Source of the DNA: Gammaproteobacteria bacterium
Lineage (GTDB): Bacteria; Pseudomonadota; Gammaproteobacteria; Steroidobacterales; Rariloculaceae
Length of the DNA stretch: 64,000 bases
NCBI GenBank assembly: GCA_022819855.1
Contig: JAJEGN010000012.1
Coordinates: 136,746 to 200,745 of the forward strand
Direction: 5' to 3'
Part shown: in pieces, positions 37,714-45,664 of the stretch
Numbering within the stretch: the stretch's first letter is position 1
How the letters are laid out: every line of letters begins with the position of its first letter
Notes under the pieces: model-generated
Database searches by the model: none
Told to the model about the DNA's origin: nothing
The model's input: only the letters and a program-made list of their open reading frames with translations
Position numbers and translations under genes: made by a program

Positions 37714-38817
37714 TTAGAGGTCCTCAAGTTCGCGAAAGCGCTCCATGAGGCCCAACGCCTCGGCGACGGGCCGGTAAGTCACTGCTCCTGAGCAGGTATT
37801 CACGCCCTTCGCGAACAACGGATCGTCCAGGACGGCGGCGGCGCCGCCGTCGGCGAGGCGTTCGATGTACGGCAGCGTCGTGGCGGTCAGGGACAGCGTC
37901 GAGGTACGCGGATAGGCGCCAGGCATGTTCGTCACGCAATAGTGCGTCACGCCATGTTTCGTGAACACCGGATCGGCGTGCGATGTCGGCCGCGATGTCT
38001 CCACGCAGCCGCCCTGATCGATGCTGACGTCGACGATCACGGAGCCTTCGGGCATTTGTTCGACCATCGCCTCGGAGACAACGTGCTGCGCCCGGGCGCC
38101 CTTGACGAGGGTTGCGCCGATCAGCATGTCGGCGCGCACGAGGCGCTCCTCCAGTTGACCCTTGTCCGAGACGACATATTCGATACCGGCGGCGATCCGT
38201 TCGACTTCCGCCGCGCGTTCCGCCCGCTGACCGAATACCGCGACGCGGGCACCCATCGCACCGGCCACCCTCGCCGCATGGCGGCCCACGATGCCGTCAC
38301 CGACAATGACGACTTCGCCGTGACCATGACCGAGAATCTCGGCCGGCAGCGTGCCGCGGCCGCCGTTGAACCGCGCCAGGTACCAGGCGCCGACGAGCGG
38401 CGCCATGCTGCCCGCCACGGCGCTCATCGGCGCGAGCAGCGGCAAGCGTCCCTGTTCGTCTTCAACCGTCTCGTAAGCCACGGCCATCGTTCGGCCTGCG
38501 AGCAGCGCAGCGGTGAGTCCGGGATCGACGCCCGCCAGGTGAAAATAGGTAAAGACGATCTGGCCGCCGAGATACCGGTACTCGGCCGGCTCAGGCTCCT
38601 TGACCTTGATCACCAGATCCTTGTCCCAAGCGGCGGCTGCGTCCGCGATCGTAGCGCCCGCGGCCACATAATCCGCATCCGAAAAGCCCGAACCCGAGCC
38701 CGCGTCAAGTTCGACAGTCACCTCATGACCCGCTTCGACGAGCGTCCGCACGCCGTCGGGCGTCATCGCAACGCGATTCTCGTTGTCCTTGATCTCCCTG
38801 GGTACGCCTACTCTCAT
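37714..38817 (-). CDS. ald: Alanine dehydrogenase
   Basis: A 367-residue enzyme from ATG 38817 (MRVGVPREIKDNENRVAMTP), chosen because GGAGA lies 6 nt upstream. Motifs are VIKVKEPEPAEYRYL (substrate lysine), TYFHLAG (catalytic His), the NAD-binding GHGHGEVVIVGDGIVGRHAA and the C-terminal NMPGAYPRTSTLSLT. It converts L-alanine, NAD and water reversibly to pyruvate, NADH and ammonia. The NAD loop reads GDGIVGRHA rather than the common GAGVVGxxA. It is divergent from a small unknown gene at 38942. Confidence 0.95.
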   Translation of the reverse strand: MRVGVPREIKDNENRVAMTPDGVRTLVEAGHEVTVELDAGSGSGFSDADYVAAGATIADAAAAWDKDLVIKVKEPEPAEYRYLGGQIVFTYFHLAGVDPGLTAALLAGRTMAVAYETVEDEQGRLPLLAPMSAVAGSMAPLVGAWYLARFNGGRGTLPAEILGHGHGEVVIVGDGIVGRHAARVAGAMGARVAVFGQRAERAAEVERIAAGIEYVVSDKGQLEERLVRADMLIGATLVKGARAQHVVSEAMVEQMPEGSVIVDVSIDQGGCVETSRPTSHADPVFTKHGVTHYCVTNMPGAYPRTSTLSLTATTLPYIERLADGGAAAVLDDPLFAKGVNTCSGAVTYRPVAEALGLMERFRELEDL

Positions 38818-38941
38818 CGCAGTCTCCATCACGTCGCTACGCGTCATCCCTGAACGCAATGCCCTCAATCTACATAAAACCCGAACCCTGCGGGTATCAT
38901 CCGCGTTCCGAATCGGACGCATTCGTTTACGAAGGCGACAC

Positions 38942-39274
38942 ATGGCCCTTCACCCCGCCGACCAGGCCCATCTGAAGCTCGTCGAGCAGTGTGACGGCAT
39001 CGGCGAATTGCAATGGCGGGGCCACGTATTCCCGCAGATTCGCTATCGCATCCGCCGCTTCCAGGGCATGGCGCCGAGCGGGCTCCCGGTTCCCGGCCTG
39101 CACCGCATCGAAGGCTCGGTCGACATCGCCGCGGTTCCGGAAGCCGCCCGGCTGACCGGGCGCGAACTCAAGCTCAGGCTCGAGGACGGGCGGAGCCTCA
39201 CCGTTTCGATTGCGTCGGGCGATGGACGAATCCTGACCGAGGGTCATGGTCCGGGCCGTTGCGGGTGTTGCTGA
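38942..39274 (+). CDS. Small conserved-looking protein of unknown function, CGCC C-terminus
   Basis: A 110-residue soluble protein from ATG 38942 with AAGGCG upstream. It opens with MALHPADQAHLKLVEQCDGI, continues as a compact beta-rich sequence (RLTGRELKLRLEDGRSLTVS) and ends in GPGRCGCC. I do not recognise a family with certainty. The clustered C-terminal cysteines could bind a metal. No signal peptide or membrane helix is present. The tatD gene follows on the same strand after about 40 nt, so the two may be cotranscribed. Confidence 0.6.
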   Translation: MALHPADQAHLKLVEQCDGIGELQWRGHVFPQIRYRIRRFQGMAPSGLPVPGLHRIEGSVDIAAVPEAARLTGRELKLRLEDGRSLTVSIASGDGRILTEGHGPGRCGCC

Positions 39275-39314
39275 AGTCGTGCCCGGCCTCGTCGACGTGA
39301 CCCCCGCCACTGCC

Positions 39315-40157
39315 ATGAAGAGCCAGTCCCTCGCTGGTGGCGCCGTTGCGCCCGACCTCATCGACATCGGCGTCAATCTGACTCATGACAGCTTCGACCA
39401 CGACCGTGGCGCCGTCATGCAACGCGCCGCAGCCGCCGGCGTCACCCGGATGATCGTGACCGGAACGTCCGTGACGACCAGCGTTCAGGCGTTGTCGCTG
39501 CCGGAACCGGAACCGGGCCGGCTCTACGCGACGGCCGGCATCCACCCGCATCACGCGAACGAGTTCGACGAACACAGCATCGATGCGCTGCGCGCGTTGC
39601 TGGACGACCCGCGCGGCGTCGCGGTCGGCGAGTGCGGGCTCGACTTCTTTCGCGACTTCTCGCCGCGCGACATGCAGGAACGTGCGTTCGCGGCGCAACT
39701 GGAGCTCGCAGCCGTGACCGGCCTGCCCGTCTTCCTGCACCAGCGGGACGCCCATGCCATATTCATCGCGATGCTGCGGCAGGTCCGCGACCGGCTCAGC
39801 GGTGGAGTCGCCCATTGTTTTACGGGCGGTCCCGAGGAGCTTCGCGACTGTCTCGACATGGACCTGTATATCGGCGTGACGGGCTGGGTGTGCGACGAAC
39901 GCCGCGGCGGCCCGTTGCGCGCCGCCTTGCCCGATATCCCGCTGGATCGGCTCCTGCTCGAGACCGATGCGCCCTACCTGCTGCCTCGCGATCTCAAGCC
40001 CCGTCCGAAAACGCGGCGCAATGAACCCTGCCATCTCGCGCATGTGCTTGCCCGTGTCGCAGCCGAAATGGGCCAGCCTCCCGAGACCGTCGCCGAAGCG
40101 GCGACATCGAATACGGAAAGGCTGTTCGGTCTGCCACCGCTCGGCAGCCTTGCCTGA
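39315..40157 (+). CDS. tatD: TatD family DNase
   Basis: A 280-residue TIM-barrel hydrolase. I place the start at ATG 39315; the ATG at 39246 overlaps the preceding gene but has GAGG nearby and remains possible. Metal ligands are visible: DLIDIGVNLTHDSFD (TatD-proper variant of the HxH motif), TAGIHPHHANEF, AVGECGLDFFRDFS, FLHQRDAH, GVAHCFTGG and LLLETDAPYLLPRDL. TatD is a metal-dependent 3'-5' exonuclease implicated in DNA repair and protein quality control. No tatABC genes are present here. Confidence 0.93.
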   Translation: MKSQSLAGGAVAPDLIDIGVNLTHDSFDHDRGAVMQRAAAAGVTRMIVTGTSVTTSVQALSLPEPEPGRLYATAGIHPHHANEFDEHSIDALRALLDDPRGVAVGECGLDFFRDFSPRDMQERAFAAQLELAAVTGLPVFLHQRDAHAIFIAMLRQVRDRLSGGVAHCFTGGPEELRDCLDMDLYIGVTGWVCDERRGGPLRAALPDIPLDRLLLETDAPYLLPRDLKPRPKTRRNEPCHLAHVLARVAAEMGQPPETVAEAATSNTERLFGLPPLGSLA

Positions 40158-40199
40158 GTCTCTCGAGCCACCGGATTCGGGCGTCGGTTCAGACCTGCC

Positions 40200-40778
40200 T
40201 CAGAGCCGCCTCCCGGATGGCTTTTCGGCTGGTGCGGCGGCTGCACGCGCGCATTCCCAATGCGGCCAGTAGGCTTCGGTCAAACGCTCCGTATCGCGCG
40301 GCTCAAGCTTCCCGTAGCGCTCGAGAAGTTCATCGGGCAACAGGACCTCGGCAGGACGATCCTTGCCGAATTCGGCCGCGGCGAACAACACGTGTCCAGC
40401 GACCGGCACGCCAGGCACCAGTTGCCTGACGGCCGCTACGCGATCGCGCAAGGCCGGCAGGGGATTGCGGAAACTGAAACGCCTCTGTCTGCCCCTCACG
40501 GTCCACTCGTCGATCCGCTCGCCCGCGAACACGATGCCGGCGAACTCCTTGACTTCCATGACGACGATGCCCCTGACAGTCAGCAACAGGTACTCGACAT
40601 GGATCTGGCCATCCAGATCGTCCGGGACCACCACATCATGCACTTGATCGATGGCCACGCTATCGAGCAGTTCCACGAGCTTGAGTGGGCGTTTCCGACG
40701 CAGGAACACGATAACGGCAGCCAGCGCCACGATTGCGACGAGACCTGCTGCCAAACCGATCCAGATTGAATAAATCAC
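40200..40778 (-). CDS. Membrane-anchored NERD-domain protein
   Basis: A 192-residue protein. An N-terminal membrane helix (SIWIGLAAGLVAIVALAAVIVFL) precedes a NERD (nuclease-related) domain with HVEYLLLTVRGIVVMEVKEF, where E-x-K matches the predicted nuclease core, and WTVRGRQRRFSFRNPL. NERD proteins are predicted endonuclease-like proteins of mostly unknown role. The gene is convergent with tatD, and an AT-rich patch (40779-40832) separates its start from the thrC stop. Confidence 0.83.
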   Translation of the reverse strand: MIYSIWIGLAAGLVAIVALAAVIVFLRRKRPLKLVELLDSVAIDQVHDVVVPDDLDGQIHVEYLLLTVRGIVVMEVKEFAGIVFAGERIDEWTVRGRQRRFSFRNPLPALRDRVAAVRQLVPGVPVAGHVLFAAAEFGKDRPAEVLLPDELLERYGKLEPRDTERLTEAYWPHWECARAAAAPAEKPSGRRL

Positions 40779-40832
40779 ATTAGTTTTATGTGGTTAATTA
40801 TTGATAATTATTTACTTTTCAACATCAAACCA

Positions 40833-42155
40833 TCATTCAAACTCGGCATTCCACCGATCGAGTTCCACGGCCAGGGCATCGACCTCAGCTCGCACCGTAA
40901 CGTGCTCGGCGGACAGTGCAAGCAACGCCTGCAGCGAATCGGGGACCGGCACGGCGTGACCCGTTAGCGATTCCGTGATCGACTCGAACTTGGCGGGATG
41001 TGCGGTGGCGCAAACGATCCAGGGCCGTCCCGCGCGCTGGGCTTGCGCAAGCTGATCGTAGACCCGGAACCCCGTCGCCGTATGAGGGCACCAGACCCGG
41101 CCGAAGCGCTCGTCGTCCTGTCTGATCTGGGCACGTATCGCGTCGTCGTCAACGGGATAGGCCTGCACGGTGGCCCGCAACTCTCCGAAGTCAGGCAGCA
41201 TGTCGAACAGGCGTTCCATATTGCTCGGATCGCCGACGTCCATGGCCGAGGCCAGCGTTCGTACACTCGGGCGCGGCCGCCATTTCCCGGTCGCAAGATA
41301 TTCCGGGATCGTGAGGTTGCTGTTGATGGCGAACACGATCTCGCGGATCGGCATGCCCATCGCACGGGCCCAGACGCAGGCCAGGCCGTTGCCGAGATTG
41401 CCCGTCGGCACGATGTACCCGGCCGCCATGCCCGCTTCGCGCCAGTGCCACAGGCTGCTCGCCGCGTGGTAGGCGACCTGCGGCAGCAGGCGGCCCAGAT
41501 TGATGCTGTTGGCGGAACTGAACCGGTGCCGGCGGCTCAGGACGGGATCCCTAAACGCTGCCTTGGCGAGCGCCTGGCAGTCGTCGAAACTGCCCTCGAC
41601 CTCGAACGAGCGGACATTACCGCCCCAGCACGTCAGTTGATGCTGCTGACGCGCCGACACCTGACCTTTGGGAAACAGCACACCGACACGCAGCCGCGAG
41701 CGGCCGTGGAAGGCCGCGGCCACCGCCCCGCCGGTATCGCCGGATGTGGCCACGAGTATGGTGACTGGCCGCCCGTCATCGTCCAACAACGGCAGCGAAC
41801 GTTCCATGACTGCCGCGAGAAAACGCGCGCCGACATCCTTGAAGGCGGCTGTCGGTCCGTGAAAGAGTTCGAGCACGGCAAGTGGATCCGGACGGGCCTG
41901 AAGACGCGTCAGCGGTACGGCGAAGTCGAGCGCATCGTCGCATATGTCGCGAAGCTCCGGTTCCAGCGGCGAACCCGAGAAAAACGGCAGCAGAAGCTCG
42001 GCGGCGATCTCCGGCAACGTGTCGCCGCGGATCGACTCGGGGTCGAAATGCGGTATCTCGACCGGCACGAAGAGACCGCCGTCTGCGGCGAGTCCCTGCA
42101 TGACAGCCGTGATCAGATCCGTTTCGCGGCGACTTCGTGTGCTGCGGTAATCCAT
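40833..42155 (-). CDS. thrC: Threonine synthase
   Basis: A 440-residue PLP enzyme beginning MDYRSTRSRRETDLITAVMQ. It has ELFHGPTAAFKDVGARFLA, where the lysine forms the PLP aldimine, then VATSGDTGGAVAAAF and NSINLGRLLPQVAYH, typical of the gammaproteobacterial/yeast-type enzyme. It converts O-phosphohomoserine to threonine. It starts 12 nt after thrA on the same strand, so thrA-thrC form an operon. The homoserine kinase gene (thrB) normally between them is missing. Confidence 0.96.
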   Translation of the reverse strand: MDYRSTRSRRETDLITAVMQGLAADGGLFVPVEIPHFDPESIRGDTLPEIAAELLLPFFSGSPLEPELRDICDDALDFAVPLTRLQARPDPLAVLELFHGPTAAFKDVGARFLAAVMERSLPLLDDDGRPVTILVATSGDTGGAVAAAFHGRSRLRVGVLFPKGQVSARQQHQLTCWGGNVRSFEVEGSFDDCQALAKAAFRDPVLSRRHRFSSANSINLGRLLPQVAYHAASSLWHWREAGMAAGYIVPTGNLGNGLACVWARAMGMPIREIVFAINSNLTIPEYLATGKWRPRPSVRTLASAMDVGDPSNMERLFDMLPDFGELRATVQAYPVDDDAIRAQIRQDDERFGRVWCPHTATGFRVYDQLAQAQRAGRPWIVCATAHPAKFESITESLTGHAVPVPDSLQALLALSAEHVTVRAEVDALAVELDRWNAEFE

Positions 42156-42167
42156 TGCACGGGAGCC

Positions 42168-44639
42168 CTAGTCGTCGCTGCCGCTCAGCATGCTGCAAAG
42201 CCGCAACAGGTCCGCGAAGATCCCCGCGGCCGTAACGTCCGGCCCCGCACCCGGACCGCGCACGATCAACGGATTCTCACTGTAGCGGCGCGTCGCGAAC
42301 CGCACGATGTTGTCCGTGAGACTGATGTTCGCGAACGGGTGGTCGGCATCGAAACTTTGCAGGCGGACGCTCGCCTTCGCCTGGCTGACGTTCACGTCGG
42401 CGACGTAGCGCAGCACCTGCCCATTGCCCCCGGCCTCCTCCACCCGTGCGGCCATCGGCGCGTCGAAGTCCGCCAGTCGGTCGAGGAACTCATCTACAGA
42501 AGCGCCGGCGAGTGCTGAGGGCACCAGGCTCTCGACCTCGATGTCGGCCAACTCGAGATCGAGGCCGGACTCGCGCGCCAGGATCACCGCCTTGCGGGCG
42601 ACATCCATGCCTGACAGATCGTCGCGCGGATCGGGCTCGGTGTAGCCCCGAGCCCGGGCATCGCGGACGATCTCGGAGAACGCCCGGCTGCCGTCGAAGA
42701 CGTTGAAGAGATAGGCCAGCGTCCCGGAAAAGATTCCACTGATGCTGTGAATGTCGTCGCCGGTCTCGACGAGATCCTTGAGCGTGTTGATCACGGGCAG
42801 TCCGGCGCCGACGGTCGCCTCGTAGAGAAAGTGGGTGTTCGCATCGCGGTTGCGCCGCTCGAGTTGCGTGTAGTACGCCATCGGGCCGCTGTGCGCGCGC
42901 TTGTTGGGCGTGATGACGTGGATTCCGCGCGCAAGCCACTCGGCGTAGCGGTCGGCGATCTCCTGGCTCGCGGTGCAGTCGATGAGTACGGCATGGGGCA
43001 GATAGTCCGCGTGCACGTGTTCGACGAAACCGTCGATGTCCATCGACTCCCCGTTCTCCAAAGCGCCCCGCCAGTCGTCGAGACCGACCCTGGACTGATC
43101 CAGGCACATGCGCCTGGAACCGCCGACCGCGCGAACGCGCAGATCCAGATCGAACTGTTCGCGCAGACTGCCGCCGGCGGCCGCGAGCTGGTCGAGCAAC
43201 GCACTGCCCACCGCGCCCGGTCCGATCAGTCCGATCGAGACGGTTTTCGCCGACAGGTAGAAGTTGCTGTGCACGGCTCGCAGCGCGCGCGTCAGGTCCT
43301 TCGAAGCGATCACGGCGGAGATGTTGCGCTCGGAGGCGCCCTGCGCGATCGCGCGAACGTTGATGCCCGCGCCGCCCAGCGTGCGGAAGAAGCGGCCGGC
43401 ACTGCCCGGCAGTCCGGCCATGCCATCGCCTACCACGGCGAGAATCGCGCAGTCCGGCGTCATCTGGATGCGCTGCACGATCCCCTGACCGAGTTCGACG
43501 GCAAACGCGCGCTCGACGACGCGCCTGACGGTTTCGGTCGCGTCCTCGGCGACCGCGAAGCAGATCGAGTGCTCGGAACTGCCCTGCGAGATCAGCATGA
43601 CCGATACACCGACGTCCCGTAGCGCACCGAACAGACGGTCGGCCGTGCCGGGTACGCCGATCAGCCCCGCGCCTTCGAGATTCACGAGCGCGACACCATC
43701 AATGCCGCTCACGCCCTTGACGACCTCTTCGCGCGGCGTCGATGCGGACGAAATCGTGGTTCCCGGACGTCCGGAATCGAAGGTATTTCGAATCCGGATC
43801 GGTATCGCGTCTGCAACCGCGGGCGCCATGGTCAGCGGATGCAGAACCTTGGCCCCGAAATAGGCCAGTTCCATGGCCTCGCTATATGAGATTTCGTCGA
43901 TCACCGTGGCCTCGGGAACCTTGCGCGGATCGCCGCTCATGACCCCGTCGACATCGGTCCAGATATTGATTTCGCTCGCGCCGAGGAGCGCAGCGAAGAT
44001 CGACGCCGAGTAGTCGCTGCCGTTGCGCCCGAGCGTTGTCGGCAAGCCGTCCTTGCTCGATGCGATGTAGCCGGTCACGACCGCGATCCCGGCGAAGTCC
44101 GTAGGGATGACCTCACCGCACCTGGCACGCGTCGCGTCCCAGTCGACGACGGGCCCCATCTCGCCGCGCTCGGTCACGAGCACATCGCGGGCGTTGACGA
44201 ACCGGACCTCGCGGGCGTCCTGACTGCTTCTGAGGACTTCCGTCATCAGGCGCGCCGACCAAAGCTCCCCGAACCCCGACACGAGGTCGCGGCTGCGGTG
44301 CGACGCCGAGCGGACGAGCGACAGGGCCTTGAGCACATGCTGGATGTCGCCGAGGTCGCGTTCGACGTCGTCACACAGGGCCGCAGCGTGCTCGGTGGAC
44401 AGCAGTTCCCCGGACACAGCCGCATAGCGCGCACGCAGCGCGTCGAGGGAGTCTGTCAGGCCCTCGTCCGACACCGCCTTGCCGATGAGTCCGAGAAGCT
44501 GGTCCGTGACGCCCCCCATCGCCGATACGACCACGGCGACGTTGGCAGCGCAAGGCGCGCCGGCGATTTTGGCGACACGGCGATAACACTCCGCGTCGGC
44601 AAGGCTCGTGCCGCCGAATTTGTGGACGATCCACGCCAT
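42168..44639 (-). CDS. thrA: Bifunctional aspartokinase I / homoserine dehydrogenase I
   Basis: An 823-residue fusion. The N-terminal aspartokinase starts with IVHKFGGTSLADAECYRRV and has GRNGSDYSASIFAALLGA. Two ACT regulatory repeats follow (about 310-460), and the dehydrogenase begins at VSIGLIGPGAVGSALLDQL, the NAD(P) site, with GLPVINTLKDLVETGDDI and EPDPRDDLSGMDVARKAVIL in the active site. It catalyses the first and third steps of the aspartate-to-threonine pathway, usually with threonine feedback. I see no threonine/isoleucine-rich leader peptide in the 170 nt upstream. Confidence 0.97.
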   Translation of the reverse strand: MAWIVHKFGGTSLADAECYRRVAKIAGAPCAANVAVVVSAMGGVTDQLLGLIGKAVSDEGLTDSLDALRARYAAVSGELLSTEHAAALCDDVERDLGDIQHVLKALSLVRSASHRSRDLVSGFGELWSARLMTEVLRSSQDAREVRFVNARDVLVTERGEMGPVVDWDATRARCGEVIPTDFAGIAVVTGYIASSKDGLPTTLGRNGSDYSASIFAALLGASEINIWTDVDGVMSGDPRKVPEATVIDEISYSEAMELAYFGAKVLHPLTMAPAVADAIPIRIRNTFDSGRPGTTISSASTPREEVVKGVSGIDGVALVNLEGAGLIGVPGTADRLFGALRDVGVSVMLISQGSSEHSICFAVAEDATETVRRVVERAFAVELGQGIVQRIQMTPDCAILAVVGDGMAGLPGSAGRFFRTLGGAGINVRAIAQGASERNISAVIASKDLTRALRAVHSNFYLSAKTVSIGLIGPGAVGSALLDQLAAAGGSLREQFDLDLRVRAVGGSRRMCLDQSRVGLDDWRGALENGESMDIDGFVEHVHADYLPHAVLIDCTASQEIADRYAEWLARGIHVITPNKRAHSGPMAYYTQLERRNRDANTHFLYEATVGAGLPVINTLKDLVETGDDIHSISGIFSGTLAYLFNVFDGSRAFSEIVRDARARGYTEPDPRDDLSGMDVARKAVILARESGLDLELADIEVESLVPSALAGASVDEFLDRLADFDAPMAARVEEAGGNGQVLRYVADVNVSQAKASVRLQSFDADHPFANISLTDNIVRFATRRYSENPLIVRGPGAGPDVTAAGIFADLLRLCSMLSGSDD

Positions 44640-44809
44640 TGGATATCCCGTTTACGTTGGCCGGGCCGCTGCCGGCCCTGTGCACCGCCATTGCGGCGGA
44701 CGCGAGCATACCAGAATCAGGGGGTCAATCAGACCGGCAGCCCGCCGCGAAATCGCGCGCCGAACCGGAAAAACGAGGTGCTTTGCCGGTAGCTGCCGGA
44801 TGTGTGCCG

Positions 44810-45505
44810 TCAGCCCGCAGACGCCGTTGCGTTCGCGATTTCCCCGCGCATCGCCGAGATCGTTGCGGCGTAGTCGTCGGTCCCGAAGATTGCCGTGCCG
44901 GCCACGAAGGTATCGGCGCCCGCGCTCGCGATTCGACCAATATTGTCGACCTTGACCCCGCCGTCGACTTCAAGGCGGATGTCCCGCCCCGACCCGGCGA
45001 TGATTTCGCGCGCCGCGGCGAGCTTCCCGATCGTCGACTCGATGAACTTCTGACCTCCGAAGCCCGGGTTCACGGACATCAGCAACACGAGATCGACCTT
45101 GTCGGTCAGGTGATCGAGCCAGCTCAGCGGCGTTGCGGGATTGAAGACGAGACCGGCCTTGCAGCCCGAATCCCTGATGAGCTGGAGTGTCCGGTCGACG
45201 TGGTCGCTGGCCTCGGGGTGAAAGCTGATGTAGCTCGCGCCCGCACGCGCGAACTCCGGCACGATGCTGTCAACGGGCTTGACCATCAGGTGGACGTCGA
45301 TGGGCGCCTCGATCTCCCTGGCGCGCAGGTGCTCGTGCAACCTCTCGCAGACGGGCGGGCCGATGGTCAGCGCCGGCACGTAGTGGTTGTCCATCACGTC
45401 GAAATGGATGAGGTCGGCGCCGCCCGCGGCCACGGCTTCGACTTCCTCGCCGAGCCGGGCGAAGTCCGCGGCGAGTATTGAAGGTGCGATCCAGAATTCG
45501 TTCAT
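44810..45505 (-). CDS. rpe: Ribulose-phosphate 3-epimerase
   Basis: A 231-residue TIM-barrel enzyme. I start at ATG 45505 ([20 protein letters not shown]); an upstream ATG at 45541 is less likely. Metal and catalytic residues are in [46 protein letters not shown] and [11 protein letters not shown]. It interconverts ribulose 5-phosphate and xylulose 5-phosphate in the pentose phosphate and, where present, Calvin cycles. No gph or trpE follows as it does in some Gammaproteobacteria; thrA is the next gene, 170 nt downstream. Confidence 0.95.
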   Translation of the reverse strand: MNEFWIAPSILAADFARLGEEVEAVAAGGADLIHFDVMDNHYVPALTIGPPVCERLHEHLRAREIEAPIDVHLMVKPVDSIVPEFARAGASYISFHPEASDHVDRTLQLIRDSGCKAGLVFNPATPLSWLDHLTDKVDLVLLMSVNPGFGGQKFIESTIGKLAAAREIIAGSGRDIRLEVDGGVKVDNIGRIASAGADTFVAGTAIFGTDDYAATISAMRGEIANATASAG

Positions 45506-45664
45506 GCGGACGATTATTCCACGATCCGCCAGCTCGCTCATCCCGTGTCCCGCGCACCGACGAACGAGATCTCCTCACAAGGTAAACTTGGATCGGTGCG
45601 TGTACGCCACTAACATGCTACGTAACACCGCCCGCAAGCAGCGAAGGATTGTTTCCGCACCGCA

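Noticed and set aside
40998-42518. 506-aa plus-strand ORF
   Set aside because: Antisense to thrC and the end of thrA; no domain.
44640-44809. Threonine attenuator/leader peptide upstream of thrA
   Set aside because: No short ORF rich in Thr/Ile codons and no terminator hairpin with a T-run was seen.
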